Positions 37,605 through 49,980 of a stretch of DNA of 64,000 nt are shown in pieces. The notes beneath the pieces are model-generated. The model saw only the letters and a list, made by a program, of their open reading frames with translations, was not told the origin of the DNA and did no database searches. Position 1 is the first letter of the stretch. Every line of letters starts with the position of its first letter. Both the position numbers and the translations under genes were made by a program. The DNA is from Zhengitettix transpicula (taxonomy: Eukaryota; Arthropoda; Insecta; Orthoptera; Tetrigidae): NCBI GenBank assembly GCA_037074705.1, contig CM073592.1, forward strand, positions 25,144,629-25,208,628. The letters are read 5' to 3'.

Positions 37605-37640
<36 letters not shown>
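36845..37640 (-). mobile_element. Non-autonomous Helitron, copy 5
   Basis: Inverted near-identical partner of copy 4. 3' end CTAG at 36848-36845, with the intact GGGCAACGCCGGGCACCC segment; the 5' end merges into an expanded (TA)n run at 37608-37640. The internal open frames are shadows shared with copy 4. Confidence 0.78.
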
Positions 37641-37643
<3 letters not shown>

Positions 37644-38313
37644 CAGAGATATTCCAGTTAATCTTTACAAAATAATTATAATCAGACGAAAATTCTCTCA
37701 GAATAAAATCTAAATGAAGCCCTCAACCTCTTTGAATAATGACCACTCGAGAGTATTATTTACGCAGCCCAAAGAGTGATTTCTTCCCTTGCAGTTTCAT
37801 CGGTGTATCTCTTTTGCTTTATTCTCTCGTTTAATTTTTTTATTGTATGTTTTGTCATAATTAATGTTACAAATTTACTGAAAATCATTAAAAAGACCAA
37901 TTTATTTGTGGGGGGTCTAATTAATTAATTTGTTGTGTTTAATATATCGCGTCATCCTCTAAATATTAGGTTATAAGTAGATAATCTTTTATAGAAGTGT
38001 TCTGTAGTTATTTTCAACGTAGAAATTTATCGTTTCCAATGAGACTGTTATGTATGTCACGAAAGAGTTACGTTATCTAATTTAATTTACATATAAAATT
38101 ATAAATATGTGCTTCCTCTCATGATTAATGTTACCTGAACTGAAATTGAGATTCAAGAGAAAAACTTTTTTTTAATTGAAATGATCAATAAAAATTATAT
38201 CGGTAAGTACGTACTAGAGTGATTTCTTTATTTTTAGCTCAATGCAACGTCGAGAGGTAAACCAAATCTGTGGAAACGTTCACTGCCCTAGTAGGAGGAC
38301 TCGCAGAAGCCAG

Positions 38314-38333
38314 TAATAATAATAATAATAATA
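38314..38333. repeat. (AAT)n microsatellite
   Basis: About six AAT units. Confidence 0.9.
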
Positions 38334-40728
38334 AAAGTAATAGATAGTGATGAGAAGAACGAGGTGATTTTTCGGTCGAGTGACGTCACTTGACGAGGGG
38401 TTTTCCACTCGAGGGAATCGCTCCCCAGAGATCTTTCTCTACTCAGCAGCGATGCTGCGCTCGCGATACACGGAGAGGCTAATGAAAAGCTCTTCTTCAG
38501 ACTATTGCCAATTAAGTCGACGAGATGCGCGAGATATTGCAGTCGATGATGTACGCCCCAATAAAATATCGCGAGGCGGATTTACTGCACCCAGAGGGGG
38601 CGGCGAATTTCGTTACCACCAAGTAGAGATGCTTATTTCGTTTCAAGAGGGTTAAGAGCAGGAAAAGAAAAAAAAATCACAGAAGTGGAAAAAAATCTTC
38701 AAAAATGGCCTAAAAAATTTCTCACGTTGAATAAAATTTTTTCTTATAAATTTTTAACTCGTTCGTTCAGATTTCTACTAAAATAATTTTACAATGTTGG
38801 AAAATACGTTTTTGATTTTCATTTCTCTTCAGAATCCTTATCAGTGTCTCAGTTTGACAGCTAACAAATTTTGGGTAATTTTTTATTTATACAGTGTTAC
38901 ACACGTGCAAAATTAATTAATTGGAGATTATTTTTTATTATTTACTTTGTTATTTTATTTTACGTGAAATCGTTTGATCAATTAGTATTCTCTCTGGACT
39001 GATCAGGAACTCGTAGTATTAACTATAGTCGATAAGACGCTCTGAATGTATAAACATTAAGAAATATTAAGATAAAGGTCCTCAAGATTTTAACACGAAC
39101 GTGAAATATCCTCAGGAACCATGGCACCTTTAAGGACGTGTGTCCCAGCGACTTGGAATTAGCTACGTAACCCCCGTAGGGGGATTTTCTAACGAGAATA
39201 TTGAGATTCTGGAGTGAGGAACTTGTGGAGTTGTGGATTAGTAGAAAGAAGAAGTTGCACAGGAATGTGGAAAGAACAGAATAGCTAATTTTGTGGTTAA
39301 TTAGAGCGAGTAAATTAGAAGTTCGCAATAGTAAAAAAGACAGTAGTGGTTGATGAGAGGTAATAAGGTACAAAAAGCAAAGAATTTATTATAGCAGACA
39401 TTTGTGAGAGAAATTGGATTTGATTCCGGCTCACGATAAGAAGTAAGAAGACCGTGCCACCCTCTTCCTGGAACGCGGAAACATCAGACGAGAGACTGCG
39501 ACCTATTTTTCCCATAAATGCGGTTAGGTAAGGAGAAAATAAGCCCCGTCAAAGTCAGTCTTATAGAGGCAGAGTAGCCAACATTATACAAACATTTATA
39601 ATCACAGTATTTGGAGCCCACAAATAACCTCAGAAAAAGTGTGATTGTTTTTTCCCCCCTTTTTGTATATAAAAATCTGGTAGTTTGACAATTTATAATT
39701 AGGAAAGGGGGTCCATAATTGTTTTTGATATTAAATATATCATTAACGGTAACGTTTGTACTATTTCAATTTAACCTGCCCTATTACTAAATTAATAGTC
39801 AGAATAATCTAAGTATTTTTTCCAGTTCTGTAGTTTTCGATTCAGATATTAAAGAAAAAACTCCTTAAGAATAATAAATCCATACAATGTTTGAGTAAAA
39901 TGATTAATATCGACTCTCTGAAGGTAGCCTGTTTATTTCCTCCATAAATGTTATTATGTATTATTTTTTTTATATTTTCCTTCATAAGATTTTTAGCCTT
40001 TGGACTTTATAATCCGCTTTAGTCACACACTTTTCTTCCGCGAGCAAAATTACGGCTCATTAACACACGACGCCGGCGTTTCCACTTGTGCGACAGCTAA
40101 TTAGCCCTAGAAGTGGTGACGTCTACGAGATTAATGACACTCCATTCGAATCCTGAAGCACTTCGCATTTCATCGCTGCAAACCGTTAATCCTAACGACC
40201 CCTTACTAAACGCCCTCTCTAAGTCTCGCACAGCCTCAACAAAGTGCCTAAGTGTTGATGTATTTTATGGCTAAAGTAAAAGGGGGAATATATAAATTTT
40301 AATGTAACTTCCATTCTTTTAACGTCACTTTTGTGAAACAAGTGGCACGAGAATCTTCCGACCTTTGGCCTCGCGCGCCGTTATGCAAATTTCTATGCTC
40401 ACTGTATTGTGGGTTTGAAATTAAATTTAATATTAACTTAAGACACTAACATATATATTTTTTTCTTTCAGGAAACTCAAAGCATTAAGATAAGGCCGTG
40501 AAAACAGCATCATAAATTTCTAGAAGCGCCAAATTTTTCTAGATCTAGAGGGCGCGTAAGACAGCCAGCAGCCTCCCCTTGCAACAACAATGCAAATATG
40601 TTCCACTCGGAAAGAGCAGTAACCAAAGAAGTCTCTCCACGTCTGTCAATAATATTGACTGGAAATTGGCTCAAAGTTACAATTTAGTCAGTAAACCTTC
40701 AAATTTACGCTACACTAAACGACAAACG

Positions 40729-40758
40729 TTTCACCCCCAACATCAGGGAAATCTTCAG
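40729..40758 (-). ncRNA. Hammerhead-like motif
   Basis: - strand CTGAAGA, TTTCCC with GGGGT across an eight-base loop, then GAAACGTTTG. Core boxes intact. Confidence 0.38.
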
Positions 40759-41248
40759 TCGTATCCAAAAAATGAATAAAGGAATGGTATTGTAACGCGT
40801 GTATTTTGTTTTTAATTTGCTTTGTCTTCGGAAGTGTTGTCTGCTGTAGTTTGGAGAATTCGGAATCGTGCATTGGCGGACGGATGCCAGGAGTTGTTTT
40901 TTTCTGTGAAATGTTGGACGAGGTGTGGAGATAAATATTTCCATCCAAATAATTTTCGTGTCCTGTCTCGATTGTCGGGCTCAACACGACTGAATTGTTG
41001 GCCATTGTGTCTACAGAACTGCAGCTTCGTGTTATAACTCTTGTAACAATGGAAGAATCAGTGAAACAATGACATTTCGACCAAGTTTTCTAATAATGAA
41101 AAAAGTATGGGAGGATATAATGGAAGCAACTTAAATATGAAAACTAAATGAGTTGAAGTGTATTCACGATGTTTATGAGCAAGAAATGGGAAGCTTCTTA
41201 AAGTACGAGGGCAGAGCTTGGCAATATGGCGCACGTACGCAATCGGTA

Positions 41249-41494
41249 CGGTGTGGGAAAAGTACCAAATGCTCGGCCTACCTAATGCAGGTTTTTTAGG
41301 GGTTTGCCCTGCATCACTTTTAGGCGAATGCCGGGTTGGATTCTTAAGCTATAGCCCGGGGTTCCTAGTTAACTCTTGGCTACTTTCCTTTACCCTTCCG
41401 CATCCCCCCTTTCAAATCCCTTCCTATGCTATTAAAGAGAAGTTGCCACCATGTGTATTACCCTCATGTAGCCTGTTACCCTAAAATAAAATTA
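41249..41494 (+). mobile_element. SINE-like family, 5'-truncated divergent copy
   Basis: Starts near GTGTGGGAAAAGTACC and ends in an interrupted A-tail. Several substitutions suggest an older copy. Confidence 0.72.
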
Positions 41495-41502
41495 AAATAA
41501 AC

Positions 41503-41818
41503 AGTCGGCCGGCTGTCTCTTAAACTGGTTGAGGAACGGACAGGGAATGCTGGGAACCCACAGAAAACCCGTCTTCCGCTATCACAAGGGCGTGGGACAA
41601 GTACCAAATGCCCGACCTACGTCATGCAGGTTTTTCCAGGGTTTTCCCTTAATCTATATAGGTATGATCCTTAAACAATAGTCTGAGGGACCTAGTAATC
41701 CTTAGCTACCTTCCCTCGACCCTTCCGCATCCCCCCCTTTCAAATCCCTTTCTATGTTATTAAAGGGGAGTTGCCACCACGTGGATTACCCTCATGTAGC
41801 CTGTTTCTTTTAAAAAAT
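41503..41818 (+). mobile_element. SINE-like family, 5'-truncated divergent copy
   Basis: Follows the tail of the previous copy, starting at AGTCGGCCGGCTG and ending TTTTAAAAAATAA. Clearly diverged from the younger copies. Confidence 0.72.
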
Positions 41819-42941
41819 AAGCTTGATAAAATCGTTAATATATATTTTTGTGCAAATTATATTCGTTGAAATATAAGTTGTTAATAGTCAACCCTTTGTG
41901 TTTTCATTTCTTGATTTTGGTGTACGTTTTATGAGGCAAAATAAAGAGTATCGGAAATATAAAGTTAAAGGTTTGGGTAAAAAGAACCCTCACGACTTTT
42001 ATTGTTAAGATAAAATTGATTTAATCCAGAAATTCTACGTTACTGTCAGAGGTTTCTACGAGCAAAGACTTTCGCGTGCACCTTAGTTCTTCGACTCGAA
42101 CTGTGTCCTTTACACGATGACTTCTTCCTGTTCGTCATAGTCTTGATTGGTCCAGGCCACCCTAAGTTATAATCCCTGAGAAAAAATAACGTTATTTCTC
42201 TTTAACAAATATAGAAAATAGGCCATATTTTTTTTAATAAACTCTCACAGTTTCCCCCGGTGACGTTCACAAGATGTCTGCCTGAGGTTTTATAACCGCT
42301 GAGTAAGAGACTTCCACTTCCGTCTTCCTTCTTTACTGCTTCTGCAGACTGCTAAAGCCTTGCCACAAACAGTAAAGTTTTCAAAAAAAACAAAACAAAA
42401 CCTCAATAGCAAATCTTGAGATCCAGAACCCTTGTATAATGTTGAACAGGCTGCATAAGGAAAGATCTACATAGTTCTGACAAACGTGCAAGCAACGTTG
42501 TTCTCATATTGCCAATAATTCACACGCAAATACTGAAGCATCATCTGTTTGAACTGAGGATTTGTAAAAGGAATGTCGTGAGTGTGATTCTTCCTTGTGT
42601 CAGGTGACGATACAAGTAAAAATAGCCCATGAATGGCGCAGGGGAGGGTGTGGCCCGGTATCAGTGGTGGACGACGACCCTGACCGTCAGTAAATACTCA
42701 ACTTACAGACTTTTGGACCGCAAAAAAAAACCGTTATGTCATCTGAGTATCCGGTGCCAAAGGATCACCAGGATGCAAAGAAGACGAGGAGGCTCCATCC
42801 TTGTGTCCGCAAAATTCTGATTTTTTTAAAAAATTAAATACAATAGCGAACGTCTTATATCAGTATCTTAAAAATTGTTAAGTTGTCACTTTTACTGTCA
42901 CTAAATGTAGTAGTTTAATTATTTAATTTATTAAACGTAAA
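41819..42941. other. Spacer without a supported gene
   Basis: Parts resemble decayed repeat sequence. No coding support. Confidence 0.4.
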
Positions 42942-42948
42942 AAGGAGC

Positions 42949-43469
42949 TTTTTTTTAGGGCAACAGACTACATGAGGGTGATCCACTTTGGGCAACTCCC
43001 CTTTAATAGCATAGGAAAGGATTTGAAAGGGGGGATGCGGAAGGGTAGAGGAAGGTAGCCAAGGGTTACTAGGGACCCCGGGCTATATTTTAAGGATCCT
43101 ACCTGGCATTCGCCTAAAGAAATGCAGGGAAAACCCTAGAAAAACCTGCATCAGGTAGGTCGGGCATTGGGTACTTGTCCCACGCCCTTCCGATAGCGGG
43201 AGAAGAGTTTCCTGTGGGGACGCAGCATTCCCTTCTCCGTGCCTCGACCAGTTTAGGAGGCAGCTGGCCGACTATTCCAATGGGAATAGCGAACAACTCT
43301 TACCGTATGCCCAAGGTCTGTGACCCCGGAACATACACCCCTCTAAACAGGCCGAAGTGCCTCGGCTTGTGGGAATCTTAGTTCAAAAACGGAGAGGAAG
43401 AGGCATACCCAAAGGTAGCCCCTTCGTATCTCTCCTAAAAGGTTCTGCCTGCGAGAGAAAATCCCTCGC
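42949..43469 (-). mobile_element. SINE-like family, near full-length copy
   Basis: Flanked by AAGGAGC (42942-42948 and 43470-43476). Includes part of the 5' hairpin repeats at its right end. Confidence 0.8.
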
Positions 43470-43476
43470 AAGGAGC

Positions 43477-43740
43477 TTTTTTTTTTTTTTTTAGGGCAAC
43501 AGGCTACATGAGGGTGATCCACTTTGGGCAACTCCCCTTTAATAGCAAAGGAAGGGATTTGAAAGGGGGGATGCGGAAGGGTAGAGGAAGGTAGCCAAGG
43601 GTTACTAGGGCCCCCGGGCTATATTTTAAGGATCCTACCCGGCATTCGCCTAAAGAAATGCAGGGAAAACCTTAGAAAAACCTGCATCGGGTAGGTCGGG
43701 CATTTGGTACTTGTCCCACGCCCTTCCGATGACGGGAGAG
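43477..43740 (-). mobile_element. SINE-like family, 5'-truncated neighbour
   Basis: Directly abuts the target duplication of the previous copy. It shares a GATGACGGG variant with the copy at 54630, suggesting a subfamily. Confidence 0.76.
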
Positions 43741-45560
43741 AAACAAAAATGGTATATCATTGCCTACTTATCGTTGAAAATGCATTTTTAATCTAAATTT
43801 CAAATTTATAATTTTTAAATAATAATTAATAATAATTTTAAGAAAATGTAATAAAAATATAATATTTTATCCTACTTTAATTAATCATGAAAAATTACAT
43901 ACGAATACGAAAAAAATAAGGGTTTAAAAATAAATTCGATTGTCAACATATTTTATTAATTTTTTTTATAAAAAAGTTGTTCGAAAGGATAAAAGTTAAG
44001 TTAATATTTTATTATTAAACTATAATTAAGTTCCTTCGGCGTCTTTTTAGTCTAATTTCTCGGAAATGATCCGGAGGAATTTTTTTTTTTTTAGTGATGT
44101 AGTCACAATAATGAAAAAGTTCTTGTAGAGGGTATTAGGCAGCGACTAAGTAAGAAGCTCTAGAAGAAGGTTCACTTCAAGTTTATGACAAGGTCTTAAA
44201 GTCGACTCGACTCGAGGAGGGAAAATCAGAAAAATCCTTTTCCTTCCTCCGCTCTTGTCAATAAATTATTTGTCCAAGTCGTTAGGCTTTCCTCGGCAGC
44301 CAATGTAAACTTCCCTTCCATGAGAGAATGTTAATAATATTTTAATAAAGACAATATCAATCCATGACTTTATTTTCGTAGTAAGAGGTTAAAATTTACA
44401 TTTTTTGGGGGGTATGTTTCTTGAAAAACCGTTATACTTATCTAGTTAAATAATAAAGGGTGTGACGTGGCACAGAAAATGATCACAAGGTAAAGATTTC
44501 TCATAAAATTAAAAGATATAAATAAAAGGTAATTATGATGAAGCAGTTAGGGTTATTAAATTGTCCAAGAATTACTGAAGCCCTGTGAGGGAAAATTTAT
44601 CAAATGTTGGCTACTGTTTCATGTATCAGACTTGTCGGTATTTATTTGGTTAGTACGTTTATACAAGAGCGTTTAATTAAAGCATTAGCAAATAACGTTA
44701 TTACATCGCTCCAAATTTTCATGTTACACAAAGGTGTCCGCAGCATCACTGTGGACATTTATCTACCAATTAAAGCACTCAGATCTAATTACGTTTACCC
44801 CGTTCATCGTCAGCGGCACACGTACAGGGATCACAGGCGGAGCACGTACTCAACTGTGGAAAATTATCAAGAGTCCGAGCGAGCTCCTCGTCACGAAATA
44901 GCATTCCTCCTCTGCAGACACGTAAAAGGTCGACGGTCACAGCCGGCCTCGTGTGGGTCGTCGAGAGGAAAGCAGAAAGGTTAAAGTATGTAATATTTTT
45001 GTTAAAATGGTCACTCGCTCAATGAGACTCATTTAAAAGGCTCAATATTCACGTCAGATTGCATCAGAATGACTGGTAGTTTCCGCAGCAGCGTGCAACG
45101 AAACTTCTCGCGCCTCTCATTGTTGATGTCGCGCTAGCGACTTCTCAGGTAATTGACTATCTCACTTCGTCGATCACAATGCTCACGTCGATACCGAGAT
45201 TTTTAATAATCTCTGTAAAACGTGAACATTATATCGGTAAAGACTATATTCATAGTATCAGCGGTCACCGGGATCTGCTAGTATAATAATTTGGTTTAAT
45301 CTCTTGAAAAATAAACAGAATATTTATTTATTTAAATAAAAAAACAATACCCATCAAAGACATACTCCCAAGAACCAACGATCATTATCCATTCCTCTCA
45401 AAGATACACCTCATGTTCTCTTCTTCTTGATCTTATTATTAACATTTCAGTAATGTTATAACTTTATTACAATATTGATCATTTAATTCATTTTCTTCTG
45501 GCCGTCACAGTCTACCTATACATATTCACACATACAAGCATGAATACATATGCGCATACA

Positions 45561-45562
<2 letters not shown>
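43741..45562. other. Spacer without a supported gene
   Basis: A 126-codon frame at 44604-44984 shows no family motif and no splice context; unsupported. Confidence 0.4.

Positions 45563-45596
<34 letters not shown>
45563..45596. repeat. (TA)n microsatellite beside LTR copy D
   Basis: About 34 bases of TA ending at the LTR TG. Confidence 0.95.
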
Positions 45597-45599
<3 letters not shown>

Positions 45600-46517
45600 A
45601 ATGAAATAATCAACAAGAATTTAAAACATATAATTATTTATTTCCACTTTGTTGCTTTAACTCACAAACAATTACAATTTAAAATTTTAGATCTCAGGGT
45701 CTCTGCTGGGTTTGATAATGGACACAACAAGTTGTTTTAAAAAACTAATAAACACACAGGTTATAATTCACCCAGACAATATGTAGATAGGAAGAATTTA
45801 AAAGAAAAGAAATTAACTCTGATTGACAATTAAAATAGAACGAAATCTGACTTCTATCCTTTAATTACGCTTACATAAATCATTATTTTTTTATTTAGTT
45901 ACTTACATCTGTCCAGCTGGTTCCAGCATTCCTTTTTGTTTTCGGGAGTACACTATTGCAATATTTTTACACTGATTTTAATATCGGCTCACAGATTTTA
46001 ACTCTTGAAGACATGCTTGATAGGCTCCCAGGAACTCGGATGATCCTCCTTTTTGTCAGCTATCTGATAACTGCTCGCCTTATATGAATCCTGTGATTCA
46101 TAGATTTGCTAGTCGTTTTACTGCTTGGGACTTAAACTGCAACTTTACTATTCCTGGCTGGCTACAGACGTAAAAACTGCACCCCTTTCCTGGCTGCTGA
46201 TAGACGTAAAAACTGCTAACTTAGCGATATTTACGGGATAATACTTCCGTGAATGTTTTTACTTTGTTTTAATTCACAACTTTGTTTAATGATACATTAA
46301 ACGACGGCTAGTCTCTGCTCTAGTATCACTTGTTCCGTCCTCCGAAATGTCCCGTCACCAACTGAACTATCGTAGTCTCGAGTTTTAGCGCGCATACGCC
46401 ATTTTTGACTTTCCGACAAAGTAACAGAGCTCGGCTCCATTGTCGCTTTGGAAGCTCCTGCCGGTACAATTAAATCTTATGTCCAAACAATTAATGTCCT
46501 AATTAATTGGCATTGCA
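45597..46517 (-). mobile_element. Solo LTR copy D
   Basis: Begins TGTAATGAAAT directly after a (TA)n run and ends GGCATTGCA followed by ATATATAT. Shared block ATCTCAGGGTCTCTGCTGGG near 45691. Confidence 0.72.
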
Positions 46518-47787
46518 ATATATATATGTATATATACGCATTGTAATATACCCAAACACGTGTTTAAAAAAATTAAAGAAAAGTTTTCATCATGTCGTTA
46601 AAAGTATGATAACACATTTACAAAAAAAATATCCAAAAAAACTTTTAAAGCAAAAATAAGCTAAAACAAATTTCAATAACTTATATCATTATTTTTAAAA
46701 AAAATTAAAACACTGATTCAAAGACCAAAAACCGACCATCCTCTTCCATTTATTATGAAACTGTGTCAGAGTGAAGTTCCACAAAGCTAAATTAAATATG
46801 TTTACAAAAAATGTAATAACTTTTTTTCTTTGGTTATTTTATTTTTCTGTTCATGAACAGATTATTTTAGAATAACACGAAAAATTTAGTGTCGGCCCCG
46901 AGATTTTGTTTTCCGAAATCGTTAATTCCTATCACATTACTCATATGTTTTTGTAGAGTTTTTAACTTCCCATTGTCATCCACACTTGGTGCGTAACTGA
47001 TGACGTCATTCGAAATTTAAAAGACTGCACGACAATGCCGAACCCGCCATACGAAGGTTCTCGTCAGGAAATAAAAATTTAACGAAATTGTAATAAGTTT
47101 GACGTTACAAAAAAATTTCCTAACAAATTTTCCAATTTTGGAATAGCGCAGTGTTTTCCGAGAGTTATTTTTCCCTTTAACGCAGATTCCATGAACCTAC
47201 ACATGTTTTATTCTCTTAGACTGATGCATCATGGTCTGTCGTGGAAGACGTTTATGACGTATGATGGTAGTTGGGAGGGTGGACTCACTCCATACCCGTT
47301 ACTAGGGAAAGTGGTGAAAGAATTTGAGCCCCCTTCCACCGGAAAATAGAGTCGAAGAGAAAGTTAACGTGTCGAAACACTTTCGCAATTGTTATTTCCT
47401 GACCTTCCTGTCGCGGTAATTGTTCCGAAATGTTACTTCAAGTTATGTCAACATTCACCTTCTCTTTCTGTTTCAAATTACCGTTCCTCAAACCTTCTCT
47501 CTTCTCTATTAAAAGATCGCTCTTTTATTTGTGTTATCGTGTACTTGATTCACCATTTAATTGAACCTTTTCTTAGTCAGTACAACTCTTGTCTCGTGGT
47601 CGATTCTCGTCCTCTGAGTTTTGATAAAAATTAATGCTCAGTACTACCACTGTTTCATTTTTGTTCGGATTATCCAAAATTATATATTTTGTTTAGTAGT
47701 TTTCTCTTGTGAATTCCTTTTCAAAATTTTCTATGAATGACTTATTTATTTTAATAGTTAGTAATTCAACACCAAAATTCTTATCCA

Positions 47788-47791
<4 letters not shown>
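46518..47791. other. Spacer without a supported gene
   Basis: Nothing recognised besides the microsatellite at its right edge. Confidence 0.45.

Positions 47792-47879
<88 letters not shown>
47792..47879. repeat. Compound (TC)n(TA)n microsatellite
   Basis: About 62 bases of TC passing straight into about 26 bases of TA. Confidence 0.95.
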
Positions 47880-47883
<4 letters not shown>

Positions 47884-48002
47884 TGGCCGACGCTAAAACT
47901 GCGAAGTGTGTAAATCAGACAATTAACATGCTATATCAAGGATCATATAAATAAACAACATTCTTAAATATAAAAAAAATCAAAGAAACTAACGATGGTC
48001 AG

Positions 48003-48034
48003 ACACACACACACACACACATACATATATATAT
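48003..48034. repeat. (AC)n then (AT)n microsatellite beside LTR copy E
   Basis: AC repeats followed by ATATAT up to the LTR start. Confidence 0.9.
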
Positions 48035-49038
48035 TGTAATGCCAATTAATTGAGAAATTAAAAAAAAATTGTTTGAGAAATCTATTCTTGACGGCGGTAC
48101 AGAACACAGCAACAATGTAGCCAAGTATTGTTTCCTTTGTCGGAAGAAGCAATGCGCGCTCAAAATTACGAGAGAGAGTTCCAGTTCACATTATGATATG
48201 GAAGAGTTCAGGTCGCATTAGCAGGAAAGTTTGGTCGCAGTAAGATATTGAGAAGTTAGATTTGGCTGGAAGGTTTGGTCAAGTACAGGTCGTATTAAAA
48301 TAGACGAGATATTCTTTTAAAAAGAAAAGTTAAGTAGAAGCAGTGAGCAGTCAGACAGGACAGAAATTGGTCGAGTTGAAATAGACAAGACAATTTCAAA
48401 TATTCAAAGGAAATTTGCAGAGAAACATCGAGAATTACCAATCAACAGTTTTGATTCGTCCCTGAACATTTTGCTCAAGACGAAATGTTCATTTGAGCAG
48501 AACTACGAAACCTGCTAAACACAAACAGTTTTTGGTGCACGTAGCCGAGCAGAAGTCAATCGAGAGAGAGAGAGACGAAAGGAAGATTATCCTGGTTCCT
48601 AATTTTAGAATCAGTGAGATTTTAGAATCAGTGCAAAACCCCGCCATAGTGTTTCATCAAGTACAAGGTATCCTGGAATGCAGCCGTGACTAACAATATA
48701 AAACAACTAATTATGTAAACCTGATTAAAAGATAGACGTCAGATCTCGTTTTCTTCTTTTGGTTAAAATTTGTTAATTAAAATCCATCTTTTTAGCTTAA
48801 CTTCGTTGACAAGTAAATTTCGTCCTAATTGATTGACGAGTAAATCTTTTCCCTTTTAAATTGGAATTTGTGTTTAAGATTATAAATAAAAAAATTATTC
48901 GCCATTATCAAACCCAGTAGAGACCCTGAGATAATTTTTAAATTGTGTCATTGTTTTAAAGTATTAAGAATAAAGCTATTGTTTGTTTGTTAAATAAAAT
49001 CTTTTATTTATTAAAACGACTTTCGTTCAATTATTACA
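48035..49038 (+). mobile_element. Solo LTR copy E (most complete)
   Basis: Starts TGTAATGCCAATTAATT and ends CAATTATTACA, a TG...CA unit with TGTAAT/ATTACA inverted ends, between two ATATAT runs. AATAAA hexamers lie near the right end, as expected of an LTR polyadenylation region. The block CCCAGTAGAGACCCTGAGAT (about 48906) is shared with the four other copies. A 66-codon frame inside it is not treated as a gene. Confidence 0.75.
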
Positions 49039-49980
49039 ATATATATATATATAAATATATAAAGGCTTTCAAATTACAATACTTCTAGGAAGTAATAAAT
49101 TTGTCATCTAAAATTTATTATTCTTGACCTTCAACTAAACTCAATTAAAATTCAAGGAACCTTGAAAAATCATCGTATAGCTGACCATGTGTCGAAGTTA
49201 GTCGATGTTAGCCGAAGGTGACCGAACATTTTAGTTTAAACAATTCCTACTGCTAATCTAAGTTTATCATTTTAAGGGAAAAATGCAGAGAAAAATTAAA
49301 TGTCGAGGCAGCAACAATATTAAATCCTGCGTCCATAGATTCCACATTTGTGGGTGTTAGTTTCCGCTGGGTGCTTAAAGAAGGTATTTAACTTAGTTTC
49401 GGTGTGACATATTGTGTTATTCTAAATATTTTCTGAATAACAATCTTTTTTTTTTTCTGAACTACATATGAGAACCTTAGGTGATGATGTTGAATGCCTT
49501 ATATGGTATCTGCCATGATTATAGAGAAATGATATAACAGAACGACCAGAGGTCACAGCGCGAACGCATGTTTGGACCGACGAAACCGTTCACAACAAAT
49601 GTCAAATATATTGCGCACCATTTAATACTATTTTCCAATCATTTACTCTTTCCAATAAACCGCAAAACCTGACCAGAGCGTATTTATTTGGGAATTCGCT
49701 ATAGTTGTGGAAAACCGCACGCGGCGACCCCGGGCGCTACTCCCATTCGAAGCTTCTATTTATTAGTTCCAGTGCGAAATGTCAGCAAAATGGACGAATC
49801 ATATCTGTTGTCGATATAATTGGCAGTTCTCTAGTATTTTCGGCGAATAGGTTTCATATAGATGAACTTTACCAGTAACCACACATTAAATTAAACTGCT
49901 ATCTGTCCACAGTTTTTCCATGGAAGTTGAAAGACTCCTGTATTAATATGCTACAGGTTATAACGAAAGTATGAAGATGT
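49039..49980. other. Spacer without a supported gene
   Basis: Nothing recognised. Confidence 0.45.

Larger units (their letters stand above)
37641..41248. other. Spacer without a supported gene
   Basis: Includes a GC-richer patch at about 38360-38650 with a 91-codon frame (38380-38655) that has no recognised motif, and the hammerhead-like motif at 40729. Nothing else assigned. Confidence 0.4.

Noticed and set aside
48493..48693. 66-codon frame inside LTR copy E.
   Set aside because: It is disrupted or absent in the other LTR copies, so not a conserved protein.
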